NCBI RefSeq assembly: GCF_037081775.1
Contig: NZ_JBAMHQ010000001.1
Location: 1,798,001 to 1,862,000, forward strand
Direction: 5' to 3'
Length of the DNA stretch: 64,000 nt
DNA from: Haladaptatus sp. ZSTT2
GTDB taxonomy: Archaea > Halobacteriota > Halobacteria > Halobacteriales > Halococcaceae
The position numbers and the translations under genes are program-made. Each line of letters begins with the position of its first letter. Position 1 is the first letter of the stretch. The notes beneath the pieces were generated by a model. It saw nothing but the letters and a program-made list of their open reading frames with translations. It was not told the origin of the DNA and searched no databases. This document shows, one piece after another, positions 1-7,686 of the stretch.

Positions 1-401
1 TCTGGAATACGCTCGAAGTCGATGACCCGCCGGAGCGTCTCGCGGAGTTGGTCGTGACCCCAGTTTGCGAAGGGGTGGTTGTAGGGGCTGATTTCGGGGA
101 GTGGGAGTCCGCTGTTGCTCGCGCGCGTCCATGAAACAACCGAGTTATTGACCCACTGGTCGACACCGGGCGTCGCGGCGATGTCGGCCCAGACGGCGTC
201 GATGAGTCGGCAGGCTTCTTCTGGCCCGTCGGTGAGCAGGCCGTACCACGCCGCGAGCGCGGAGATGGCTCCACCCGAGGTACCAGAGAACCCAGTGATT
301 TCGATGTCCGGGCGTTCCTGCAGGATGCCTTTGAGAACGCCACCGGTGAACGCGGTGTGGCTTCCGCCGCCTTGACACGCAATGGCGACGCGCTTACTCA
401 T
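1..401 (-). CDS. Patatin-like phospholipase / probable PHA depolymerase (partial, C-terminus outside window)
   Basis: Only the first 133 codons lie in the window. The N-terminus has the patatin oxyanion loop QGGG (residues 10-13) and the nucleophile elbow GTSGG with Ser42, so it should be a Ser-Asp dyad acyl hydrolase; the Asp is outside the window. The start overlaps the 3' end of the upstream 3-hydroxybutyrate dehydrogenase gene by 8 nt, so the two are translationally coupled. From family knowledge, a patatin-like protein of Haloferax mediterranei (PhaZh1), encoded with bdhA, degrades native polyhydroxyalkanoate granules. The same pairing here suggests that role; a generic phospholipase cannot be excluded. 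Confidence 0.85.
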   Translation of the reverse strand, partial: MSKRVAIACQGGGSHTAFTGGVLKGILQERPDIEITGFSGTSGGAISALAAWYGLLTDGPEEACRLIDAVWADIAATPGVDQWVNNSVVSWTRASNSGLPLPEISPYNHPFANWGHDQLRETLRRVIDFERIP

Positions 402-1254
402 AGGTGAGTGTCATGCCGCCGTCCCAGCGCAGGTCGCCCCCATCGAGATGCTGGCCGTACTGCGAGAAACCGAACGTGAAGAGGTTCGCCACGTCTACCG
501 GTTCCATCATCTCTTTTACGCGGCTGTGGCCGAGCATCACGTCTTCGACCACCTCGCGCTCGCTGATTCCCCGCTCGCGGGCGGTGTCGGGGACTTGCTT
601 CGTGACAAGTGGCGTTTTGACGTAGGCCGTAGAGACGCTGAAACTTCGAACCCTCCCCTCGCCCTCTGCGGCAATCGCCTGTGTCAGCCCGCGGAGGGCG
701 AACTTCGTCATGATGTACACGGGTTTGTCCTGGGTGGCGACGTGCCCGTGGACCGATGCCATGTTGGCGATTGCGCCGACGCCGTCGTCGGCCTCGCGGA
801 TGTGCGGGAGGGCGCATTTCGTGAGCAAGAACGGCGCGCGAACCATCACGTTCTGCATGAGATCGTAGGTCTCCATCGGGAAGCTCTCGATGGGGTCTAT
901 GTGCTGTAGTCCGGCGATGTTCGCCACGTAGCGCAGTTGGCCCAACTCGGCGGCCGTCTCGACGAGCGCTTCGACCGCGGTGTCGTCGGTGAGATTCACG
1001 TCAGCGGTTTCGATGGGACCGGTCGCGCCCACTTCGGCTGCGATTTCGACAGTCTCTGCGAGGCCGTCTTCGTCCATGTCGGTGGCGACGACGGTGAGGC
1101 CGTTTTTGGCGAGGGCGACGGCGGTGGCGCGGCCGATGCCGGAGGCCGCCCCGGTCACGATGGCGACCGACTCGTCGGTGAATCGCGGGTCTGTGAGGGT
1201 GAGAATCCGGTCTGCGGTCAGTTCGGGCGGCGAAAGCTCGTAGTCGTCTCCCAT
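394..1254 (-). CDS. bdhA: Short-chain dehydrogenase, probable 3-hydroxybutyrate dehydrogenase
   Basis: A 286-residue SDR. It has the Rossmann motif TGAASGIG near residue 35, a catalytic Ser in NMASVHG, the YxxxK pair as YIMTK, and a C-terminal segment (ARERGISEREVVEDVML) that resembles the substrate loop of bacterial 3-hydroxybutyrate dehydrogenases. Expected reaction: (R)-3-hydroxybutyrate + NAD+ to acetoacetate, following depolymerisation of PHA. The ATG at 1254 is chosen because the longer upstream reading runs into the divergent RidA gene and adds non-homologous residues. It forms a two-gene operon with the patatin gene. A different hydroxyacyl SDR specificity remains possible. Confidence 0.8.
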   Translation of the reverse strand: MGDDYELSPPELTADRILTLTDPRFTDESVAIVTGAASGIGRATAVALAKNGLTVVATDMDEDGLAETVEIAAEVGATGPIETADVNLTDDTAVEALVETAAELGQLRYVANIAGLQHIDPIESFPMETYDLMQNVMVRAPFLLTKCALPHIREADDGVGAIANMASVHGHVATQDKPVYIMTKFALRGLTQAIAAEGEGRVRSFSVSTAYVKTPLVTKQVPDTARERGISEREVVEDVMLGHSRVKEMMEPVDVANLFTFGFSQYGQHLDGGDLRWDGGMTLTYE

Positions 1255-1315
1255 GTGTTCGTGGGTTCGTTGACACACCACGGGCTTCAACCTTCGCCGG
1301 GGGCGAGACTCCTGC

Positions 1316-1325
1316 AGTTTTATCA
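1316..1325 (+). promoter_or_regulatory. TATA-like element of ridA
   Basis: The stretch agttttatca is centred about 29 bp before the RidA start codon at 1349. That spacing places transcription initiation at or next to the ATG, the leaderless arrangement usual in haloarchaea. The divergent bdhA promoter must lie in the same 94-bp gap, but no clear box is visible for it. Confidence 0.5.
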
Positions 1326-1348
1326 CGCTCGGCGTTGGGTCTCGTGGT

Positions 1349-1729
1349 ATGAAGGAAATCATCCACACCGACGAGGCTCCAGAAGCCGTCGGGGCGTACA
1401 GCCAGGCAACCACCAACGGGTCGCTCGTGTTCACCGCCGGGCAGATTCCCCTCACGCCCGACGGTGAGCTGCTGGATGACGAACCCATCGACGTACAGGC
1501 GCGTCAGTGCCTCGACAACCTGACCGCCGTGCTCGCGGAAGCGGGCGCGGAGATGAGCGACGTGCTCAAAGTCTCCGTCTTCTTAGACGACATCGACGAC
1601 TTCGCGGAGATGAACGACACCTACGCCACGTACTTCGACGACGAGCCACCTGCACGGAGCGCCGTTGAAGTCGGCAGCCTGCCAAAGGGCGTCGGCGTCG
1701 AAATCGAAGCCATCGCCTCCGTGGAGTAA
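1349..1729 (+). CDS. ridA: RidA family reactive enamine/imine deaminase
   Basis: A 126-residue YjgF/YER057c/UK114 protein of normal family length. It begins with EAPEAVGAYSQA and carries the conserved arginine context PARSAVEVGSLP (Arg near residue 105) that binds the substrate carboxylate, followed by VEIEAIASVE. RidA hydrolyses reactive 2-aminoacrylate-type enamines released by PLP enzymes and protects other PLP enzymes from damage. It is transcribed divergently from bdhA and probably leaderless. The next small membrane gene starts 10 nt downstream. Confidence 0.93.
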   Translation: MKEIIHTDEAPEAVGAYSQATTNGSLVFTAGQIPLTPDGELLDDEPIDVQARQCLDNLTAVLAEAGAEMSDVLKVSVFLDDIDDFAEMNDTYATYFDDEPPARSAVEVGSLPKGVGVEIEAIASVE

Positions 1730-1739
1730 CGACCACGCG

Positions 1740-1946
1740 ATGCACCCCCGGACGAAGGCGAGCCTGCTGTGGGGCGTCGTTGGCGCACTCGCGTTTCTGG
1801 TGCTCGTCCAAGGGTACGAACTGCTCACCAGCCAGCCGGTTGACCTGCTGGTGAAAGGTGGGGTGGCGCTCCTCGTCTTCGTCGGGGCGTCGGTGCTAAC
1901 AGCCCTCGCAGACCGCCGTCTCGCCGCCGGAAAAAGAAGGACTTAA
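1740..1946 (+). CDS. Small two-helix membrane protein, haloarchaeal
   Basis: A 68-residue protein starting MHPRTKASLLWG, 10 nt after ridA. Two hydrophobic helices (about residues 8-26 and 34-56) are joined by a short polar loop, and the C-terminus is basic (RRLAAGKRRT). I do not recognise a characterised family. It may be cotranscribed with ridA. The tRNA-Ser gene begins 29 nt after its stop. Confidence 0.7.
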   Translation: MHPRTKASLLWGVVGALAFLVLVQGYELLTSQPVDLLVKGGVALLVFVGASVLTALADRRLAAGKRRT

Positions 1947-1975
1947 ACGCATCACGGGGATAGTCACGGACGCGA

Positions 1976-2057
1976 GCCAGGATGGCCGAACGGTAAGGCG
2001 CACGCCTGGAAAGCGTGTTCCCTTTCGGGATTCTGGGTTCAAATCCCAGTCCTGGCG
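1976..2057 (+). tRNA. tRNA-Ser(GGA)
   Basis: Acceptor strands GCCAGGA (1976-1982) and TCCTGGC (2050-2056) pair perfectly, with discriminator G at 2057. The anticodon stem CACGC/GCGTG encloses loop CTGGAAA with anticodon GGA at 2008-2010. A long variable arm (TTCCC..GGGAT) marks a class II tRNA, and the T loop is GTTCAAATC. CCA is not encoded. It decodes UCC and UCU serine codons. Confidence 0.96.
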
Positions 2058-2160
2058 TTTTCTGCAACGCAACACCCACCAGCAGCGCGTCTTGTCGCTC
2101 CCTGCGCCCACACCTGTTACCACTCCAACAGTTAAGACGCTCGTCTGAGAAACTTCGCGC

Positions 2161-2616
2161 ATGGTTCCCTCTCTCCACTCGCTGTTTTTCGGGTCGAAAC
2201 CGCCACGCTGGCCGTTCGTTGCCCTTTCTGCCTTCACTCTGTTCTCGTTCACGTTCGCGGCCTACGCCGTGGGCGTGTTCAGGGTCACCGGCGGCGTCGT
2301 GTTCATTCCGTACGACGCCGCAGTCGTCGCGGTACTCGCCGCGTTCGGTGTCGGGTATGTTCGACGTGGGCTGTTGGTCTCGTGGATTTTCGCCTACGCT
2401 TGCCTGCTCGGATTTCACACAGACCATGTGTTTCTCGGCCTGTCACACCGCTCGCTTCCAAGCCGACTCGGGTCTTTCCTCCAACTCGATGGACTGGGCT
2501 ACCTCGCCATCGAAGCGCTCATCTTGGGAACGCTTGCGTTTTTCGTCGGAATGGCCGTCAGCGCGGTCGTCGGATTCGTCCGCTGCGAACGAGGTCCTGC
2601 GCCCAATTCACACTAA
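2161..2616 (+). CDS. Hypothetical integral membrane protein
   Basis: A 151-residue protein with about four hydrophobic helices (roughly residues 19-40, 46-67, 70-88 and 112-140) and a short charged C-terminal tail. No catalytic motif is visible, and I recognise no characterised family. The ATG at 2161 follows tRNA-Ser by 103 bp, and the DUF5518 gene follows 45 bp downstream on the same strand. Confidence 0.6.
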   Translation: MVPSLHSLFFGSKPPRWPFVALSAFTLFSFTFAAYAVGVFRVTGGVVFIPYDAAVVAVLAAFGVGYVRRGLLVSWIFAYACLLGFHTDHVFLGLSHRSLPSRLGSFLQLDGLGYLAIEALILGTLAFFVGMAVSAVVGFVRCERGPAPNSH

Positions 2617-2661
2617 CACATCATCCAATAGACTATTCTTTGCTCCCCGCCTATTGAGGGT

Positions 2662-3015
2662 ATGGCAGAGCAGAATATTTGGGTCAATGCGCTCATCGGC
2701 GCGGTCGTCGCAGTCATTTTTTCGTGGATTCCCTTCTCGCCGGTGCTCGGCGGCGCCATCGCGGGGTATCTCCAGAAAGACGAGGGGCTGAAAGTCGGGG
2801 CGCTCTCGGGCGCGATTTCGGCGATTCCCATCATGGGCATCGCCTTCCTCTTTTTCGGCATCGTCTCGTTTTTCACCATCAGCACCGGTGCGCCACGGGG
2901 CGGACTGGCGGTTGGCCTCATCGTCTGGATTATCCTCTTTTTCGTCCTCCTCTACACCGTCGTGTTGAGCGCGGTTGGCGGCATCCTCGGCGTCTACATC
3001 GCACGGGAAGCATAG
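2662..3015 (+). CDS. DUF5518 domain membrane protein
   Basis: A 117-residue protein with three hydrophobic segments and glycine-rich turns (GGAIAGYL, GALSGAISAIP), matching the small haloarchaeal DUF5518 membrane family as I recall it. Function unknown. It ends with IAREA, 190 bp before the thermosome start. Identification rests on sequence style and length, not on a database search. Confidence 0.7.
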   Translation: MAEQNIWVNALIGAVVAVIFSWIPFSPVLGGAIAGYLQKDEGLKVGALSGAISAIPIMGIAFLFFGIVSFFTISTGAPRGGLAVGLIVWIILFFVLLYTVVLSAVGGILGVYIAREA

Positions 3016-3162
3016 GCGAGCCGATTTCACTACTTAAACGAGCGAGTTAGACTGGTGTCATGTCGTGAGAACCATCCACACGACCGTGCGCTTGAGACGG
3101 CCCTATCGCGTGATTATCGGCTGTTTCGGGGCTCTGTGTCCCGATTCTACCCTCGCAAGAAA

Positions 3163-3178
3163 GCAAAAAAGTTATATA
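3163..3178 (+). promoter_or_regulatory. BRE/TATA promoter of the thermosome gene
   Basis: An A-rich BRE-like stretch (gcaaaaaa, 3163-3170) precedes TTATATA at 3172-3178, whose centre is 31 bp before the ATG at 3206. Transcription should start only a few bases before the start codon. The 190-bp region upstream holds no other gene that I can support. Haloarchaeal thermosome genes are heat inducible; no specific operator is visible here. Confidence 0.7.
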
Positions 3179-3205
3179 GAATCGCAATTATAGTCGTTCT
3201 TGATT

Positions 3206-4876
3206 ATGAGTCAGCGAATGCAGGGTCAGCCGATGATCATTCTCGGCGAAGATTCCCAGCGCATGAAGGACCGCGACGCACAGGCACACAACATCCGCGC
3301 AGCCCGCGCAGTTGCTGACGCAGTACGCTCCACACTCGGCCCGAAAGGGATGGACAAAATGCTCGTCGACTCGATGGGCGACGTCACCATCACGAACGAC
3401 GGCGTGACCATCCTCAAAGAGATGGACATCAACAACCCGACGGCCGAGATGATTATTGAGGTCGCAGAGACCCAAGAAGACGAGGCAGGAGACGGCACGA
3501 CGACCGCCGTCGCCGTCACGGGTGAACTCCTCAAGAACGCAGAGGACCTCTTAGAGCAGGACATCCACCCAACGGCCATCATCAAGGGCTTCCACCTCGC
3601 AAGCCAGCAGGCACGCAAGGAAATCGACGACATCGCAGACCGCATCGACACTGACGACGAACAGCTCCTCCGAAAGGTCGCAGAGACCTCCATGACCGGC
3701 AAGGGCGCAGAACTCAACAAGGACGTCCTCAGCCAGATCATCGTCGACGCCGTCCGTCAGGTCACGGTCGTAAACGACGAAGGCGAGAACGTCGTCGACC
3801 TCGACTTCATCAACATCGAGACCCAGACCGGCCGCGCAGCAGGCGAGTCCGAACTCCTCGTCGGTGGCGCAATCGACAAAGACCCTGTCCACGACTCGAT
3901 GCCGAAAGAAGTCGCTGACGCGAACGTACTTCTCCTCAAGGAAGCCATCGAAATCGAAGAGGCCAACGTCGACACCGAGGTCTCCATCACCGACCCATCG
4001 CAGCTGCAGCAGTTCATCGACAACGAAGAAGCCCAGCTGAAAAAGAAGGTCGAGCAGATCAAGGACGTCGGCGCGAACGTCGTCTTCTGTCAGAAGGGCA
4101 TCGACGACCTCGCCCAGCACTACCTCGCAAAGGAAGGCATCCTCGCTGTCCGCCGGACGAAGAAGTCCGACATCGAGTTCCTCAAGGAAGTGCTCGGCGG
4201 CTCCATCGTCTCCGACTTAGACAGCGTCGAGGAAGCAGACCTCGGCCACGGCTCCATCCGCCGTGACGAAGAAGACGAACTGTTCTACGTCGAAGGCGAG
4301 GGCGAGGCCCACGGCGTCACCCTCCTCCTTCGTGGCTCCACGAAACACGTCGTTGACGAACTCGAACGCGGCATCACCGACGCACTGGACGTCGTCGCAC
4401 AGACCGTCTCCGACGGCCGCGTCCTCGCCGGTGGCGGCGCAATCGAAGTCGAACTCGCCTCCCGGCTCCGCGAGTACGCAGACTCCGTCAGCGGCCGCGA
4501 GCAGCTCGCTGTCGAAGCGTTCGCAGACGCACTCGAACTCGTGCCACGCGTCCTCGCAGAGAACGCTGGTCTCGACTCCATCGACACGCTCGTCGACCTT
4601 CGTTCAGCCCACGAAGCCGGCGAGAAGCGCGCTGGCCTGAACGTCTTCTCCGGCGAAATCGAAGACACCTTCGAGGCAGGAATCGTCGAGCCAGCCCACG
4701 CGAAAGAGCAGGCAATCTCCAGTGCCACCGAGGCCGCGAACCTCGTCCTCAAAATTGACGACATCATCGCCGCTGGTGACCTCTCCACCAACAAGGGCGG
4801 CGACGAGGAGATGCCACCTGGCGGCGGTATGGGTGGCGGTATGGGCGGTATGGGCGGCATGGGCGGCATGATGTAA
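3206..4876 (+). CDS. thsA: Thermosome (group II chaperonin) subunit
   Basis: A 556-residue CCT/TRiC-type chaperonin subunit. Hallmarks: nucleotide-binding STLGPKGMDKM near residue 44, GDGTTT near residue 92, the apical domain in the middle, the GGGA equatorial motif (LAGGGAIE), and a Gly-Met-rich tail (GGMGG repeats) that lines the cavity. It folds cytosolic proteins with ATP. The ATG at 3206 (MSQRMQ) is preferred over a TTG two codons upstream because it matches the family N-terminus and the promoter spacing. The A/B/C paralogue label is from memory. Confidence 0.97.
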   Translation: MSQRMQGQPMIILGEDSQRMKDRDAQAHNIRAARAVADAVRSTLGPKGMDKMLVDSMGDVTITNDGVTILKEMDINNPTAEMIIEVAETQEDEAGDGTTTAVAVTGELLKNAEDLLEQDIHPTAIIKGFHLASQQARKEIDDIADRIDTDDEQLLRKVAETSMTGKGAELNKDVLSQIIVDAVRQVTVVNDEGENVVDLDFINIETQTGRAAGESELLVGGAIDKDPVHDSMPKEVADANVLLLKEAIEIEEANVDTEVSITDPSQLQQFIDNEEAQLKKKVEQIKDVGANVVFCQKGIDDLAQHYLAKEGILAVRRTKKSDIEFLKEVLGGSIVSDLDSVEEADLGHGSIRRDEEDELFYVEGEGEAHGVTLLLRGSTKHVVDELERGITDALDVVAQTVSDGRVLAGGGAIEVELASRLREYADSVSGREQLAVEAFADALELVPRVLAENAGLDSIDTLVDLRSAHEAGEKRAGLNVFSGEIEDTFEAGIVEPAHAKEQAISSATEAANLVLKIDDIIAAGDLSTNKGGDEEMPPGGGMGGGMGGMGGMGGMM

Positions 4877-4931
4877 AAGTCGGCCAGTAATCCACCACTC
4901 ACCACTGACTCTCGAATCGCTTTTTGACTTT

Positions 4932-5282
4932 TTACGACGCTGACTCGGGAGTGGCGTCGCCGCCCTCACCCGGCGCCGTCTCGACCCACGACGGTCGCTC
5001 GACGGTCGTGTTCCCCACCTGTCCCACAGAATAGTACTGCCAGACGTAGTAATTCTCGCCGGCTCGCTGAATCGAATATTCGAGCGAGTAGCCAAGTATG
5101 GCACCGGTACGTGAGACGCCGACGCCGGGGACGATTTCCGTGGGCGTCGGCGTTGGCTCGTCGGTCGGTACATCCACGGGAGTCGCGGTGAAGCCCTGCT
5201 TCGAATCGTCGCCAAGGAAGCCGCTACACCCGGCGGTAACGAGCAACAGCGCGACGGCGAGGGTGGCACCAAGACGCCGCAT
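4932..5282 (-). CDS. Short lipoprotein, internally deleted paralogue of the upstream lipoprotein
   Basis: A 116-residue secreted lipoprotein with a hydrophobic signal and lipobox VTAGC (Cys19). The beginning (CSGFLGDDSKQ...ATPVDVP) matches the start of the neighbour at 5283-6189, and its end (GNTTVERPSWVE) matches that neighbour's GNTTVDASDWIS. About 150 residues of the neighbour's middle have no counterpart, so it looks like an internal deletion of a full-length paralogue. Its ATG immediately follows the neighbour's TGA. Function unknown; it would be anchored on the outer face of the membrane. Confidence 0.7.
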   Translation of the reverse strand: MRRLGATLAVALLLVTAGCSGFLGDDSKQGFTATPVDVPTDEPTPTPTEIVPGVGVSRTGAILGYSLEYSIQRAGENYYVWQYYSVGQVGNTTVERPSWVETAPGEGGDATPESAS

Positions 5283-6189
5283 TCAGGTCGCCTCCGTCGC
5301 GGTGGCCGTCTCGGCGGTCGGTTCGTTCGTCTCGTTCACCTTCGAAATCCAGTCGGATGCGTCGACCGTCGTGTTCCCCCAGTTCTCGTAGCTCACGGAC
5401 TGTTCGACGTGGACGCGGCCTTGTTCGTCGGTAGTCGTATAGGAGCTGTTGTAAGACTGGATTGCCCCGTTCTCTGCGACGACGAGCGTGAGGTGTCCAT
5501 CCGAAACCGTTTGGTCACCGCTGCCGATGAACTCCTCTGGCTTTTCGAATCCGTCTGCAGTAATTCGATACAGCTGCGTCGGAGAGTCCTGAATCTGCTC
5601 GACTGACACGATGTTCATCGAGTGGAGGTAGTTCGTGAGGATACCTTCGTTGCCGATAAGGTACAGCATGTTTCGCGGATCGATCGGGTCACCGTTCGGA
5701 TTGCGTTGTACCTGATAGGTGGTGTTCTCTGCGCGGGTTTGGTTCGTGTAGATGCGCTCGCCGTTGGCGTAGTGGTGAAGCACATAGGCGTCGACGTGCT
5801 CTCGTCTCGTTGCCTTAGAGCGCGTAGAGAACAGGTAGTGACTCTGATTCGCGACTCGTGCGTCGATAGTTCCGTCGTAGATGACCGTCTCCCCCTCGCA
5901 ACTGAACGACTCGCCGTCGGTGGAGTTGACCCGATGGCAGATGCGCGTCGCCGTCGTTGCTTCGTGAACTGTCACCGACTGAGTTGCGAGTGCTTTTTTG
6001 TGTGCTGAAAGGAGTGTGCTCACGCTTTCGATGCCGTTCTCCGTGACGCCGGGCGGGTAGGTCGGGTCTTCGGGCACGTCAAGTGGCGTCGCAGAAACGC
6101 TCTGTTTTGGGTCGTCACTCGTCAAGCCACTGCACCCAGCGGTAAGGAGAAGCGCACAACAAAGGAGGGTTGCGGGGGGAAATATACAT
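5283..6189 (-). pseudogene. Surface lipoprotein gene with a frameshift in the signal peptide
   Basis: The reading frame encodes about 280 residues of a Thr/Asn-rich exported protein with N-glycosylation sequons. In-frame codons upstream spell a lipobox (LLLTAGCSG) but lack any start codon before a stop. An ATG at 6187-6189 is one base out of frame; removing one base from the G6 run (6174-6179, plus strand) would join it to a perfect lipoprotein signal (MYISPATLL...LTAGC). A TTG at 6125 would give a protein without the signal. Either a decayed gene, a contingency locus or a sequencing error. It forms an operon with the 4932-5282 gene. Confidence 0.75.
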
Positions 6190-6321
6190 TAACTGAAACG
6201 ATTCGGCCCCTCGGAATAGGCTTTTTGGTCAGTCTCCAAAGGTGAATCTGGACGTTTCCTGCGTTCTCCCCCCGGAATCACGGAAAGATGGAACTAAGTT
6301 CCGGGCGCAAAAATCGCCACC

Positions 6322-7317
6322 ATGGACACGTTACTCCTCAATCGGGAGGCCGTAGACGAGAACACGCAGATGCCTGAACTCATCCAGGCAATCGAGGACG
6401 CCTTCGCCGCCTACGAGCGCGGCGACGCCCAGATGCCCGCGAAATCCTACATCGACCTGCCACAGTACAACGGCGACTTTCGGTCGATGCCCGCCTACAT
6501 CGACGCGGGCGACTGGGACGCCGCGGGCATCAAGTGGGTGAACGTCCACCCCGACAACCGCGACAAGTTCGGCCTCCCAACCGTGATGGGGACGATGGTC
6601 TACTCTGACCCGGAAAACGCCTTCCCGCTCGCCATCATGGACGGGACGGAACTCACGATGAAGCGCACTGGTGCGGCCGCCGCCGTCGCCACCGACCACC
6701 TCGCCATCGAAGACGCCACCTCCATGGGTCTCGTCGGCGCGGGCGTCCAGTCCTACACGCAACTCGAAGCTATCAGCCAGATTCGCGACATCGAAACCGT
6801 CGTCATCTCCGACTTAGACGAGGAGGCCGTCGCCGCCTTCATCGATGCCTTCGACGACCGCTTCGACGTGCGCGCAGGCTCCATCGAGGAGGCCGCCCAG
6901 TGTGACATCCTTTCGACTGTCACGCCGGTCGAATCCCCAATCGTTTCCCGGGAGGCCGTTGGCGAACACACCCACATCAACGCGATGGGCGCAGACGCGG
7001 AGGGCAAACACGAACTCGCAGACGAGATTCTTCTCGACGCAAAGCTCGTCATCGACGACTACGACCAGACGACCCACTCGGGCGAAATCAACGTCCCGTT
7101 CCACGAAGGCGTCCTCACAGACGAGGACATCTACGGGCAGATTGGCGAAATTGTCGTCGGCAAAATCGAGGGTCGCACCGAAGAAGACGGCCTCACCGTC
7201 TTCGACTCAACCGGCCTCGCAATTCAGGACGTTGCCGCCGCTCACGTCGTCTACGAACACGCAGACGAAAACGACAACGGCTATCCGTTCGACCTCATCG
7301 GCACCGCACTCCACTAA
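6322..7317 (+). CDS. Ornithine cyclodeaminase / mu-crystallin family (archaeal alanine dehydrogenase type)
   Basis: A 331-residue enzyme of normal family length. The N-terminal substrate domain has MPAKSY and the Lys/Arg residues that bind the carboxylate (TMKRTGAAAAVAT). A Rossmann fold follows with GLVGAGVQS near residue 138. The C-terminal half includes NAMGADAEGKHEL. Family members are NAD-dependent alanine dehydrogenases in archaea (as in Archaeoglobus) or ornithine cyclodeaminases; the sequence does not separate the two. No operon partner: the next gene is convergent. Confidence 0.85.
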   Translation: MDTLLLNREAVDENTQMPELIQAIEDAFAAYERGDAQMPAKSYIDLPQYNGDFRSMPAYIDAGDWDAAGIKWVNVHPDNRDKFGLPTVMGTMVYSDPENAFPLAIMDGTELTMKRTGAAAAVATDHLAIEDATSMGLVGAGVQSYTQLEAISQIRDIETVVISDLDEEAVAAFIDAFDDRFDVRAGSIEEAAQCDILSTVTPVESPIVSREAVGEHTHINAMGADAEGKHELADEILLDAKLVIDDYDQTTHSGEINVPFHEGVLTDEDIYGQIGEIVVGKIEGRTEEDGLTVFDSTGLAIQDVAAAHVVYEHADENDNGYPFDLIGTALH

Positions 7318-7332
7318 CGCCTACTCAACTCC

Positions 7333-7629
7333 CTACCCAGTGCGTCCTTTTCGAACGCGCTCGCGCGCTCGAATCTGGTCGCGGACGTGGACGTTCACTT
7401 CTTCTTCAGACAGCATCCGCTCGCGCACGTAGCCAATCGCCCAGACGAGCGCGATAAACGGCGCAAGCGGGATGAGCAACACGACGAGCAGGCCGAACCA
7501 GATGAGCCCAAGCAGGCTCATCTCGGTGTTGCCGTGCATCCCCATCTCTGGTTTGACCGTTCGGTACACCTCTTTCAGGTCGCCGGTAAGCCCCGATTCG
7601 TCTGTGGTGGCAATCTCGCTCTCGCTCAT
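7333..7629 (-). CDS. Small haloarchaeal membrane protein
   Basis: A 98-residue protein. A polar acidic N-terminus of about 35 residues is followed by a long hydrophobic stretch (LLGLIWFGLLVVLLIPLAPF then IALVWAIGYV) that forms one or two helices, and a charged tail (EEEVNVHVRDQ). It resembles the DUF7535 group as I recall it, but this is not verified. It is convergent with the 6322-7317 gene and lies 57 bp downstream of leuS on the same strand. Confidence 0.6.
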   Translation of the reverse strand: MSESEIATTDESGLTGDLKEVYRTVKPEMGMHGNTEMSLLGLIWFGLLVVLLIPLAPFIALVWAIGYVRERMLSEEEVNVHVRDQIRARERVRKGRTG

Positions 7630-7686
7630 ACTGTCCTAGACGCGCCGAGAAAGAATGAACGTAGGCCTACACTCAGCGAATCCGAC

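Noticed and set aside
2015-2791. Long open frame starting inside tRNA-Ser and covering two membrane genes
   Set aside because: It overlaps a perfect tRNA gene and two better genes, is Ser/Arg-rich in the manner of out-of-frame GC-rich DNA, and has no recognisable motif.
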